From Clostridia bacterium (lineage in GTDB: Bacteria; Bacillota; Clostridia; Oscillospirales; CAG-272): a DNA stretch of 36,139 nucleotides. Location: positions 1-36,139 of the forward strand of contig JAGARU010000091.1 of assembly GCA_017622085.1 (NCBI GenBank). The letters are read 5' to 3'. Shown here one piece after another: positions 23,609 through 31,193 of the stretch (positions are counted from its first letter, which is position 1; every line of letters starts with the position of its first letter). The position numbers and the translations under genes were made by a program. Under the pieces are notes generated by a model that saw only the letters and a list, made by a program, of their open reading frames with translations, ran no database searches and was not told the DNA's origin.

Positions 23609-24412
23609 TTATTTTTTACGCTTGATCTTTTTTCTCGCCTTCTCAATGACGGGGTTCCCCTTCAGACGCAAAATCGCCCGATTGGCCCGCAAAAACGTGC
23701 GGAGCTGTTTTTTGTGGTGGCACAGCTTTTCCTTGCAGTTGGCGCAGGAGAGGCAGGCGTTGGTCTCCTCCGCAAAGCGCTCCGGGTACAGGCGCACGGC
23801 GATCTCCCAATAGATCAGGAGCAAAAGCGCAATGCCCAGCACCGTCCACGTAAAGGGATGGGGAATAAACACGAAGGGGGTAAACATCATGGCGTAATCC
23901 CAGTTGTAGATGCGACAGCTGCCGCAGCATTTGTTCTTCATAAACCAGGTCTGGAAGGGGCAGAAGAACAGAATGCAGATCATATCGCAAACGGAATAGG
24001 CCAAGGCGATCAGAATAAGGATGCCGGCGTCGATCACGTCGGAAAGATACAGGGCGCCGAAGATGCCGTTGAGGGCAAGCCAGACCACGGTGATGGCAAA
24101 GACGGGCTTCCACGACCGCTTTTGCGGTTGGCTGACCTCTGTGGGAATGAAATTCTTTTTAAATTGCTTCTGGCATCCCATGCTCTCAAAATTGGAGGGG
24201 AAGAAGCGCAGGATCATTTCCACAATGAAAATGAATCCGATGACACCGAGGATCACCGGGCTCTCCTGCAAAAGGCCAAGGGGGGTATCGGAGTGGCGAA
24301 TGCGATTTAAAATATAAGTAACCAGCACCACAGCAAACAGCGCGGAGCGGAAAAACAGCTTGAAGTAATGCAGCGCCGATATTCTGGATAAACGGATTTT
24401 GCGTATGGTCAT
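23609..24412 (-). CDS. Cys-rich polytopic membrane protein, function unknown
   Basis: I do not recognise this 267-residue protein beyond a conserved-hypothetical look. It has about five or six hydrophobic segments (near 22-38, 50-68, 105-122, 126-150 and 172-205). Two Cys clusters stand out: KNKCCGSCRIYNWDYAMMF in the middle, preceded by FFCPFQTW, and ACLSCANCKEKLCHHK in the cytoplasmic C-terminal part. These could bind an iron-sulfur cluster, zinc or haem, or form a redox relay in the membrane. The tail is very basic (ends KKIKRKK). The start ATG at 24412 has AAAGGA about 11 bases upstream. It is transcribed alone; ATGCAA (24487-24492, minus strand) and TAAAAT (24464-24469) with 17 bases between them may be the promoter. 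Confidence 0.8.
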   Translation of the reverse strand: MTIRKIRLSRISALHYFKLFFRSALFAVVLVTYILNRIRHSDTPLGLLQESPVILGVIGFIFIVEMILRFFPSNFESMGCQKQFKKNFIPTEVSQPQKRSWKPVFAITVVWLALNGIFGALYLSDVIDAGILILIALAYSVCDMICILFFCPFQTWFMKNKCCGSCRIYNWDYAMMFTPFVFIPHPFTWTVLGIALLLLIYWEIAVRLYPERFAEETNACLSCANCKEKLCHHKKQLRTFLRANRAILRLKGNPVIEKARKKIKRKK

Positions 24413-24550
24413 TTGGCGTTGAATCCTTTCTTGGCAGATGCTCTCCTATGAGGCGTATAGTTCATTTTACCACACAAATATGAATTTTGCATCTCCAAAA
24501 CAAAAATTTTCTTCGGTTCTGCCACTTTTTTGGCTTTCAGCCCCTGACGC

Positions 24551-24580
24551 TTGACGAACGGGCACGTGGCGTGATATAAT
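24551..24580 (+). promoter_or_regulatory. Promoter of the sugar isomerase-like gene
   Basis: TTGACG (24551-24556) and TATAAT (24575-24580) have an 18-base spacer, 35 bases before the start codon at 24615. GGAGG at 24603-24607 is the ribosome binding site. Confidence 0.8.
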
Positions 24581-24614
24581 TCGAGTATATAAAGCTTGAT
24601 TCGGAGGCGTTTTT

Positions 24615-25463
24615 ATGTACACGATCGGTCTGTCTTCCTGCGGGAAGCCCTTGAACGAAGCCTTGTTTGCCGCCTACGCTGCGGCCGGCATTGAAAAAAT
24701 GGAGATCAGCCCTCAGATGGGAGAATACGCCACCCTGCCCTATGAGGAGCTTGCCCTTTGGGCAAAGCAATACGGAGTGGAGCTGTGGTCCTTCCATCTG
24801 CCGTTTATGCCCTTTTCGGAGCTGGACATTTCCCTGCCCTCGCTGGCAGAGACGACGGTTGCATACCTCAGTCGGCTGATTGATAAGGGCGCGGCCATCG
24901 GAATTAAAAAATTCATCCTCCATCCCAGCGGCGAGCCCATTGCCGAGGAGGAACGCCCCATGCGGATGGCCTGCGCCAAGGAAAGTCTGGCGACTCTTGC
25001 CGAGGTGGCCAAAAGCTACGGAGCGGTGATCGCGGTGGAGAATCTGCCCCGCACCTGTCTCGGCCGGAACGTGACCGACATGGAGGAGCTTTTGTCCGCC
25101 CATGAGGATCTGCGCATGGTCTTTGACACCAATCACCTGCTGGGCGGCGACCCCATGGAGATGATCCGTCGAATGGGAGACAAGATCGTGACCCTTCACG
25201 TATCAGATTACGATTTTGTCAACGAGCGCCACTGGCTACCCGGCGAGGGGAAGCTGGATTGGCAGGAAATCCTACGTGCACTGGAGAAGATCGGCTACGC
25301 CGGCCCGTGGCTTTACGAGATCGGCTTTGCCTGCCCCAACTCCATCCTTCGCGACCGTTCTCTCACCTGCGAGGACTTTGTTGCCAACGCCAAAGCCCTC
25401 TTTGCCCGTCAAACGCCCCCCATTCTCTCCCGCCCCAAGCCGAATCTGGGCTTCTGGGACTAA
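24615..25463 (+). CDS. Sugar phosphate isomerase/epimerase-like TIM barrel (AP endonuclease 2 family)
   Basis: This 282-residue cytoplasmic protein belongs to the xylose isomerase-like TIM barrel superfamily (AP_endonuc_2). The metal-binding carboxylates and histidines are visible: Glu in AVENLPRTCLGRN (about 142), Asp and His in VFDTNHLLGGD (about 170-174), His in LHVSDYD (about 195) and Glu in LYEIGF (about 234). Members isomerise or epimerise sugars, inositols or keto-sugars; the exact substrate cannot be told. It has its own promoter and terminator. Its neighbours are carbohydrate genes, including the MerR-kinase module about 1 kb to the left and a CE15-like esterase gene converging from the right, so a role in catabolism of an uncommon sugar is likely. 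Confidence 0.88.
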   Translation: MYTIGLSSCGKPLNEALFAAYAAAGIEKMEISPQMGEYATLPYEELALWAKQYGVELWSFHLPFMPFSELDISLPSLAETTVAYLSRLIDKGAAIGIKKFILHPSGEPIAEEERPMRMACAKESLATLAEVAKSYGAVIAVENLPRTCLGRNVTDMEELLSAHEDLRMVFDTNHLLGGDPMEMIRRMGDKIVTLHVSDYDFVNERHWLPGEGKLDWQEILRALEKIGYAGPWLYEIGFACPNSILRDRSLTCEDFVANAKALFARQTPPILSRPKPNLGFWD

Positions 25464-25479
25464 TTTTCAAACGAGCAAT

Positions 25480-25523
25480 AAAAATCCTCTCCCCTCGGCC
25501 ATGCCGGAGGGGAGAGGATTTTT
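25480..25523. terminator. Bidirectional intrinsic terminator
   Basis: A 17-bp perfect stem (25480-25496 with 25507-25523) begins with five A and ends in five T. It serves the isomerase-like gene and can also end the converging esterase gene, whose stop is at 25570. Confidence 0.92.
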
Positions 25524-25569
25524 GATTGATCCGATGCTTGCAACGAAGGGATCCGGAACCCGGGAATTT

Positions 25570-26628
25570 TTATTTTCCCAAAACGTCCATGTAGCGGTTC
25601 CAGTCGTCGCGGCTCATGTAGTGGGAGCCGGGGCGAAGGTGGTAGGCGATGCGGCCGTCCGCGAACACGTCGCCGGCCACGGCAGGACGATCGGGGGCAA
25701 TCAGGCCGGGCAGGCCAAGAGCCTCATAGGCGGCGGAGGCCACGCGGCAGGCAAGAAGCTCCGACTGAGGATCGGCCCACTCGTCAAGGAGGGCACTGCC
25801 CACGCAAAGCTGACGGGGCGCGATGGAGGCTAAAAGATAATGCTGGTCGAAGGGCATTTCCTCCTCCCGTCCGGCGTAGCCGGCAAAGTCCAGGCGGAAC
25901 CAATGGGGGAATACGCGGGTGATATCCCCGATCTGCTCGCCCACCTTGCCTCGGGTAATGGCGGCGCCACAGCATCCGGAGTCATTGGAGATCACGTGGG
26001 TAAAGCGGGTATCCTGCGCACCGGCCAGAAGGGCGGTCTTGCCCAAGCGAGAGTGCCCCACCACGGCGGCGCGGGTCATGTCAAGATCGTCCCGACCCAT
26101 GGCGTAGTCCATTACGCGGGAGGCCGCCCACGCCCACACGGTAATGGTACCGCAACGGTCGGCAGGAATCTCCTCGCCGTACAGCACCCGGAACAGGGAG
26201 CTGGTGTAGTAGCCCTTGGCCTCCGGTGCGGGACGATCGTCGGGGGTTACGTCATCGTAGCACACGTGGAGCACCGCAAAGCCCCGATCCACGATCTCCT
26301 CCACGGGCAGATACTTGTCTGCCACGGCGTCGGTAAAGGCGACGTATACAAAGAAGGGATGAGGGCCCTCGGTTTTAGGCACGGTCATGCCGAAGGGGAA
26401 GGTGTAGGTCTTATCCCCAAAGGTGGCGGTTGCCTCCACTCGGGTGTGGGTGGCCTTGCCGGCGCAAAAGCTCGTATCCACGCCGCCCTCCGCAAAGGAG
26501 ATGGCGTCGTGGAGGCGGGGCATACGTCCATACTCCCGATCAAGGAGCACGTCGATCAGCTCCTTCCGACGGGTCTCCCAATCTGTGTTTTCCTTCAGGA
26601 TCGGCGGCAGCTTTTGAATGTCCATCAT
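25570..26628 (-). CDS. CE15-like alpha/beta hydrolase (glucuronoyl esterase-like)
   Basis: The 352-residue protein has the alpha/beta hydrolase fold of the glucuronoyl esterase family. GHSRLGKTALLAGAQDTRF (about 190) holds the nucleophile Ser in the GxSRxGK context, followed by NDSGCCGAA and PFDQHYLLASIAPR, which are all characteristic. A C-terminal His in GSHYMSRDDW (about 337) completes the triad. Family members cut the ester between glucuronic acid of xylan and lignin alcohols, or other uronate esters. Unlike typical CE15 enzymes it has no signal peptide, so it should act on small imported glucuronate esters. The ATG at 26628 has GAGGT upstream. It stands alone behind a TTGACG/TATGAT promoter and is divergent from the SCIFF operon. 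Confidence 0.85.
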   Translation of the reverse strand: MMDIQKLPPILKENTDWETRRKELIDVLLDREYGRMPRLHDAISFAEGGVDTSFCAGKATHTRVEATATFGDKTYTFPFGMTVPKTEGPHPFFVYVAFTDAVADKYLPVEEIVDRGFAVLHVCYDDVTPDDRPAPEAKGYYTSSLFRVLYGEEIPADRCGTITVWAWAASRVMDYAMGRDDLDMTRAAVVGHSRLGKTALLAGAQDTRFTHVISNDSGCCGAAITRGKVGEQIGDITRVFPHWFRLDFAGYAGREEEMPFDQHYLLASIAPRQLCVGSALLDEWADPQSELLACRVASAAYEALGLPGLIAPDRPAVAGDVFADGRIAYHLRPGSHYMSRDDWNRYMDVLGK

Positions 26629-26666
26629 AAATACCTCGCAAACGTAACGGTAGATTTTTCACCTCC

Positions 26667-26695
26667 ATCATACACGTTTTCCCGCCGCCCGTCAA
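26667..26695 (-). promoter_or_regulatory. Promoter of the CE15-like gene
   Basis: On the minus strand, TTGACG (26690-26695) and TATGAT (26667-26672) are 17 bases apart, about 40 bases before the start codon at 26628. Confidence 0.72.
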
Positions 26696-26766
26696 GGGTG
26701 AGCGGGCAGAATCCGGGCAAAAACCCCCTTTCTCGCCCGGGAAAAGCAAAAGTTTTTTTCGTGCTA

Positions 26767-26796
26767 TTGACAACCCCCTCCGCAGTATGATAAAAT
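26767..26796 (+). promoter_or_regulatory. Promoter of the SCIFF operon
   Basis: TTGACA (26767-26772) and TAAAAT (26791-26796) have an 18-base spacer, 30 bases before the peptide start. GGAGG at 26815-26819 is the ribosome binding site. Confidence 0.78.
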
Positions 26797-26825
26797 AAGG
26801 CAGTAAATTTACATGGAGGCATGTT

Positions 26826-26972
26826 ATGAAGAACATTAAAACCATTAAGACTAAGAATCTCTGTGCGAGCGCTAAGAAGGGCGGCTGCGGTGAGTGCCAG
26901 ACCTCCTGCCAGTCTGCTTGCAAGACCAGCTGCGGTATTGCAAACCAGAAGTGCGAGAACAAGAAGAAGTAA
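26826..26972 (+). CDS. scfA: SCIFF ribosomal peptide precursor
   Basis: This 48-residue peptide is a SCIFF (six cysteines in forty-five residues) precursor, the most widespread sactipeptide/ranthipeptide-type RiPP of Clostridia. The N-terminal leader is MKNIKTIKTKNL. The core has the invariant pattern CGECQTSCQSACKTSCG and a last Cys in NQKCE. There are seven cysteines, at 13, 21, 24, 28, 32, 36 and 43; the one at 13 precedes the six-Cys core. The partner radical-SAM enzyme forms a thioether between a Cys sulfur and another residue, typically Thr. The product's role is unsettled, with links proposed to quorum sensing. GGAGG lies six bases before the ATG. The maturase follows after a terminator-like hairpin. 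Confidence 0.95.
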   Translation: MKNIKTIKTKNLCASAKKGGCGECQTSCQSACKTSCGIANQKCENKKK

Positions 26973-27037
26973 AAACGAAAGGCCGTCTGCCGGCTCGTTT
27001 GCCGGAAGGCGGAATCAATGCGTAAGCGTTGCATAAG

Positions 27038-27072
27038 AGGGACACAAACGGTAAGGTATTGTGTCCCTTTTT
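27038..27072 (+). terminator. Attenuator-like terminator between SCIFF peptide and maturase
   Basis: A perfect 10-bp stem (27038-27047 with 27059-27068, 11-base loop) ends in five T. A second imperfect hairpin lies at about 26983-27014. No new promoter is obvious before the maturase, so partial read-through would give much peptide mRNA and less maturase mRNA. Confidence 0.82.
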
Positions 27073-27099
27073 GTATGATACAGAAAAGAGGATGCTTTT

Positions 27100-28491
27100 A
27101 TGATACATCAGTATAAACTGGGCGGCTACAACGTGGTGCTGGACATTTGCTCCGGCGCGGTACATACCGTAAACGACGTGGCCTACGATATGATCGCCAT
27201 GTACGAGGAGAACGACCGGGAAACGGTGCTCCGCGCCATGAGCGAGAACTATCTCGGCACCGTAGTGGACGGGGAGGAGGTTACGGCCGCCGACCTTGCA
27301 ACCTGCTACGACGAGATCACGGAATTAAAGGAGCAGGGACAGCTCTTTACTCCCGACACCTTTGAGCCCATGGCGGGCGAATTGAAGGCCCGCACCTCCG
27401 GCGTGGTAAAGGCTCTTTGCCTGCACATTGCCCACACCTGCAACCTGAACTGCTCCTACTGCTTTGCCAGTCAGGGCAAGTACAGCGGCGAGCGGGGCAT
27501 TATGAGCTTTGAGGTGGGCAAGCGTGCCTTGGACTTCCTCATTGAGAATTCCGGCGACCGCCACAATCTGGAGGTCGACTTCTTCGGTGGCGAGCCGCTG
27601 ATGAACTTTGACGTAGTCAAGGAGCTGGTGACCTACGCCCGCAGTGTGGAAAAGCAGTACAACAAGAACTTCCGCTTCACCTTGACCACCAACGGTATGC
27701 TCATCGACGAGGACGTCATCGATTTTGCCAACCGGGAATGCTCAAACGTGGTGCTCAGTCTGGACGGGCGCAAGGAGATCCACGACCGATTCCGCGTGGA
27801 CTACGCCGGTCGGGGCAGCTTTGACACCATCGTGCCCAAGTTCCAGAAGCTGGTGGAGGCACGGGAGGGCAAGAACTACTATATGCGCGGCACCTTTACC
27901 CATGCCAACCCCGACTTCCTTGAGGACATCAAGGTCATGCTGGATCTGGGCTTCAACGAGCTCAGCATGGAGCCCGTGGTCTGCGCCCCCGGTGATCCGG
28001 CGGAGCTGACTCCGGCGGATATGGAGATTGTAAAGGATCAGTACGAAAAGCTGGCTGAGCTGATGCTGGAGCGCCGCCGCGAAGGCAGACCCTTCACCTT
28101 CTACCACTATATGATCGATCTGAAGGGCGGCCCCTGCATTTACAAGCGCATTTCCGGCTGTGGCTCCGGCACGGAATACATGGCCGTAACGCCTTGGGGC
28201 GATCTTTACCCTTGCCATCAGTTTGTAGGCGATGAGAAGTTCAAGCTGGGCAACATTTTTGAGGGCGTGAAGAACACCGAGGTGCAGAAGGAATTTGCCG
28301 ACTGCAACGTATACGCCAGAGAAAAGTGCCGGGATTGCTGGGCACGCCTTTACTGCTCCGGCGGTTGCGCGGCCAACGCCTACCACGCTACGGGAAGCGT
28401 CCGCGGCGTGTATGAAAGCGGCTGTGAGCTGTTCAAAAAGCGCATGGAGTGCGCCATTATGCTGGCCATCTCCGAGGAGCTTGAGGGATGA
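27100..28491 (+). CDS. scfB: Thioether cross-link-forming SCIFF peptide maturase (radical SAM/SPASM)
   Basis: This 463-residue radical-SAM enzyme modifies the SCIFF peptide encoded just upstream. An N-terminal peptide-recognition (RRE-like) domain occupies about 1-90. The 4Fe-4S motif CNLNCSYC is at about 115-122. The SPASM/twitch region holds the auxiliary cluster ligands, from CGSG (about 354) and YPCHQF through CRDCWARLYCSGGCAAN to the final ESGCELF. The enzyme uses S-adenosylmethionine to abstract a hydrogen and form Cys-to-residue thioether bridges. Its length matches CteB of Clostridium thermocellum. The ATG has GAGG upstream. Its end overlaps the next gene by four bases (ATGA), coupling the two. 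Confidence 0.96.
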   Translation: MIHQYKLGGYNVVLDICSGAVHTVNDVAYDMIAMYEENDRETVLRAMSENYLGTVVDGEEVTAADLATCYDEITELKEQGQLFTPDTFEPMAGELKARTSGVVKALCLHIAHTCNLNCSYCFASQGKYSGERGIMSFEVGKRALDFLIENSGDRHNLEVDFFGGEPLMNFDVVKELVTYARSVEKQYNKNFRFTLTTNGMLIDEDVIDFANRECSNVVLSLDGRKEIHDRFRVDYAGRGSFDTIVPKFQKLVEAREGKNYYMRGTFTHANPDFLEDIKVMLDLGFNELSMEPVVCAPGDPAELTPADMEIVKDQYEKLAELMLERRREGRPFTFYHYMIDLKGGPCIYKRISGCGSGTEYMAVTPWGDLYPCHQFVGDEKFKLGNIFEGVKNTEVQKEFADCNVYAREKCRDCWARLYCSGGCAANAYHATGSVRGVYESGCELFKKRMECAIMLAISEELEG

Positions 28492-29813
28492 GAACCCCCA
28501 TTGACGATTTCGTCCGCGCCTACGCCGCCTCCGACCGCCTCCGCATGCATATGCCGGGGCACAAGGGAGCCGGCGACGTAGAGGCCTTCGATCTGACGGA
28601 GGTGCAGGGTGCGGACAGTCTGTACGAGGCGGAGGGAATCATCCGCGAAAGTGAGGAGAACGCCTCCACCCTGTTTGGGGCGCACACCTTCTACTCGGCG
28701 GAGGGCAGCTCTCTTTGCATCCGCGCCATGCTGTATTTGGCACAGCTTTGGGCAGCCCGGGAGGGTAAGCCTCTGCGGGTGGCCGCCGGACGCAACGCCC
28801 ACAAGACGTTTTTGTCGGCGGTTGCGCTTCTCGGTGCGGAGGTGGATTGGCTTTCCCCGCCCGGTGAAAGCTATCTTGCCTGCCCCCTGACGGCGGAGTA
28901 CGTGAAGACGTGGCTCAGGGAGCATTCCGCCACCGCCCTCTATCTGACCTCCCCCGACTATCTTGGCAACACCGTGGACGTGGGTGCCATAGCCACCGTT
29001 TGTCGGAAGCACGGCGTGCTTCTTTTGGTGGATAACGCCCACGGCGCATATCTGAAATTTTTGCCCGTGTCCCGCCATCCCATGGATCTGGGCGCGGATC
29101 TTTGCTGTGACTCCGCCCATAAGACTCTGCCGGCCCTGACGGGGGCGGCCTATCTGCACGTATCGAAGGCGGCGCCGGACACCCTTCGGACTCACGCCAA
29201 GGCGGCGATGGCGCTGTTTGGCTCCACCAGTCCCTCCTATCTGATCCTCGCCTCCCTTGATCGGGTCAACCGATATCTTTCGGAGGGCTACGGAGAGCGG
29301 CTGGCAGCCTTCGGGGCGCAAAAGGCGGCCTTGGAGGAGGCGCTTGTCTCCCACGGCTTTGTGACCGCAGGCAACGAGCCCCTGAAGCTGACCGTCCTGC
29401 CCAAGTCCTACGGCTACACCGGCACCGAGCTGGCGGAATACCTGCGCGGTCGGGGCATTGAGCCGGAGTTTTGCGACCCGGACCACCTTGTTTTGATGCT
29501 TTCTCCCGAGAGGAGCGCAGATCTTGCGCCCCTTCGGGCGGCTCTGCTTTCCCTTCCCCGCAAAGCCCCCCGGTCGACCCAGCCTCCGCGGCTGGCCGCC
29601 CTGCCCCAAGCGGTGCTTACCCCGCGGGAGGCCATTCTGTCCCCGGACGAGTATCTGCCCGCCGAGGCCTGCGTGGGGCGCGTGCTTGCCTCCCTTACGG
29701 TGGGATGCCCCCCTGCCGTGCCCATTCTGGTGTCCGGCGAGAGAATTGAGCCTGAGCACCTGCCCCTTTTTGCCTACTACGGCGTGACCCATCTTCGGGT
29801 AGTAAAGGCGTAA
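28488..29813 (+). CDS. Orn/Lys/Arg decarboxylase-family PLP enzyme
   Basis: The protein has 441 residues, shorter than the inducible enterobacterial decarboxylases (700 or more) and typical of the compact Gram-positive form without the wing domain. MPGHKG (about 22) and GADSLYEAEGII mark the N-terminus. DNAHGAYL (about 183) holds the Asp that pairs with the cofactor nitrogen, and SAHKTLP (about 210) the PLP-binding Lys. A small C-terminal domain starts near 360. The likely reaction is decarboxylation of lysine, arginine or ornithine, feeding polyamine or cadaverine synthesis. The start overlaps the maturase stop (ATGA), so it is part of the SCIFF operon; whether it has anything to do with the peptide is unknown. 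Confidence 0.9.
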   Translation: MRTPIDDFVRAYAASDRLRMHMPGHKGAGDVEAFDLTEVQGADSLYEAEGIIRESEENASTLFGAHTFYSAEGSSLCIRAMLYLAQLWAAREGKPLRVAAGRNAHKTFLSAVALLGAEVDWLSPPGESYLACPLTAEYVKTWLREHSATALYLTSPDYLGNTVDVGAIATVCRKHGVLLLVDNAHGAYLKFLPVSRHPMDLGADLCCDSAHKTLPALTGAAYLHVSKAAPDTLRTHAKAAMALFGSTSPSYLILASLDRVNRYLSEGYGERLAAFGAQKAALEEALVSHGFVTAGNEPLKLTVLPKSYGYTGTELAEYLRGRGIEPEFCDPDHLVLMLSPERSADLAPLRAALLSLPRKAPRSTQPPRLAALPQAVLTPREAILSPDEYLPAEACVGRVLASLTVGCPPAVPILVSGERIEPEHLPLFAYYGVTHLRVVKA

Positions 29814-29839
29814 CCGTGAAAATAAAGGAAATAAATTCA

Positions 29840-29870
29840 CCCCGAGGCCGCCATGCGGCCTCGGGGTTTT
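29840..29870 (+). terminator. Intrinsic terminator of the SCIFF operon
   Basis: A perfect 12-bp GC-rich stem (29840-29851 with 29855-29866, loop CAT) is followed by TTTTCCTTTC. It lies 26 bases after the decarboxylase stop. Confidence 0.9.
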
Positions 29871-29886
29871 CCTTTCGTGCACCCGT

Positions 29887-31005
29887 TTAACAGGCGTCGG
29901 CCCGTGCCTCCTTGACCCACGCAACGGCCGCCTGATAGCGGTCGGTCTCGCGGACGGAGTTAAACCAAGCCCAGCGAGGATTGGTGAGCAGATCCTCCAA
30001 AATCCGCAAATTGGCAAAGGACAGATTGACAAGGCCGAATAGCTTATGGCGCTCTCCCGTGGAATCCAAGGCATAATTCCAATCCCGGCTGACCCGCAAG
30101 TCGGAGAACAGCGCGCCGCCCAAGGGGAGCCACTCCTCCTCAAGGGAGAAAATATAGCGGTACTTCTCCATGCCGCCCTCAAATTCCTGCCAGCCCTCGT
30201 CCTCCCTGCCCTGCCAGAACAGGCAGGCGGACAGCACCAGCTGCTTGTAGGCGTAGAACAACTTCCAGCCGTCGGGCACGCCCGTGCCGTCTCCAAAGGA
30301 CTCAATGGTACGGAGGACACTGCGCTGGTATTCCATCTTTTTCTCCGAGCCCAAGGAATCCGGGCAACGGCGATCCAGCTGGTACGCCGCCGTCTCCAGG
30401 GTTTCCAGACGGCTCTGAATAAAGCCGGCCAGATCGTCCCGCACGTCCGCACGGGCCACCAGACATCGGCGGCGGCTGAAGCCCGCATAGGGTGCCATTT
30501 CCAGCCACTTGGGCAGCTCCCTCTCCGGGCAGACCGTTACCATGCACCGAACCACGGCATCGTGGTAGCCTGTGTTCAGAAGCCGCTGGACGTTTTTTAA
30601 GAGCAGCTCCATGTACGCCTCGGTCTTTTGCTCGTCGCCGGCCACGTAATCCCGGATGGCCAGCACCAGCCAGTAGGCGTATTCGTCGCTTTCCGGATAT
30701 TTTTTGCAGTATTCCTTGACAAATTCAATGCGCTCCGGTGTGTCGTGGGGCATACGGCCGTGCATCTCGGCAAAGATCTTTCGATCCCGCTTTTTGGAAT
30801 CCATATCGTTTGACAAAAGGCTGTCTACGGACACGCCGAAAAAGTTGGCGATGGGCGGCAAAAGCTCCAGATCCGGATAGCAGATGCTCAGCTCCCAGCG
30901 GGAAACGGACTGGCTGGACACGCCCAAAAATTCCGCCACCTTCTCCTGGGTCAGGCCCTTGGCCTTTCGCAACACCTTAAAGTTTTCCGCAAAATTCAAA
31001 TTCAT
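29887..31005 (-). CDS. XRE-family regulator with helical C-terminal sensor-like domain
   Basis: The protein has 372 residues. An HTH_3 domain at about 5-62 (TQEKVAEFLGVSSQSVSRWE) is followed by about 300 residues that read as continuous helices, with repeated Tyr/Leu/Trp pairs. The pattern resembles the TPR-like helical arrays of peptide-sensing regulators, though I see no defined Rgg or PlcR match. Several cysteines occur, including CRCMVTVC-like spacing in the middle (RCMVTVCPE) and RRRCLV. The ATG at 31005 is supported by AAAGGA upstream; the frame is open to 31284 but that part has no ribosome site. It lies tail to tail with the SCIFF operon, so sensing of the SCIFF product is conceivable but unsupported. 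Confidence 0.82.
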   Translation of the reverse strand: MNLNFAENFKVLRKAKGLTQEKVAEFLGVSSQSVSRWELSICYPDLELLPPIANFFGVSVDSLLSNDMDSKKRDRKIFAEMHGRMPHDTPERIEFVKEYCKKYPESDEYAYWLVLAIRDYVAGDEQKTEAYMELLLKNVQRLLNTGYHDAVVRCMVTVCPERELPKWLEMAPYAGFSRRRCLVARADVRDDLAGFIQSRLETLETAAYQLDRRCPDSLGSEKKMEYQRSVLRTIESFGDGTGVPDGWKLFYAYKQLVLSACLFWQGREDEGWQEFEGGMEKYRYIFSLEEEWLPLGGALFSDLRVSRDWNYALDSTGERHKLFGLVNLSFANLRILEDLLTNPRWAWFNSVRETDRYQAAVAWVKEARADAC

Positions 31006-31152
31006 TGGTTTCCATCCTTTCAAGAAAATCAAAGCGGCGCCTGCTTCACCCATAGGATACCACAACCTGCACAAAAAAGCCATATCACGGTTATTGATAT
31101 CTCCCCACGCACTGCGTGAGTTCTTGCAGGGGCAAATTACACCTGACACACC

Positions 31153-31189
31153 AAAAAAAACGGAGCAAGAGAAACCTCTTGCTCCGTTT
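31153..31189 (-). terminator. Intrinsic terminator of the small XRE gene
   Basis: A perfect 14-bp stem (31158-31171 with 31176-31189, loop AAAC) is followed on the minus strand by a run of eight T. It lies immediately after the stop at 31194. Confidence 0.93.
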
Positions 31190-31193
31190 AACC

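Noticed and set aside
26540..27034. Minus-strand frame of 164 codons over the SCIFF peptide region
   Set aside because: It lies antisense to a clearly recognisable SCIFF peptide with its own promoter and ribosome site.
26973..27099. Riboswitch between SCIFF peptide and maturase
   Set aside because: Only simple hairpins are seen; no conserved aptamer core that I know is present.
28380..30488. A 702-codon minus-strand frame spanning the decarboxylase gene and part of the XRE gene
   Set aside because: It runs opposite a well-supported plus-strand decarboxylase gene and across two other genes in a wrong frame, with Arg/Gly/Pro-rich composition and no domain.
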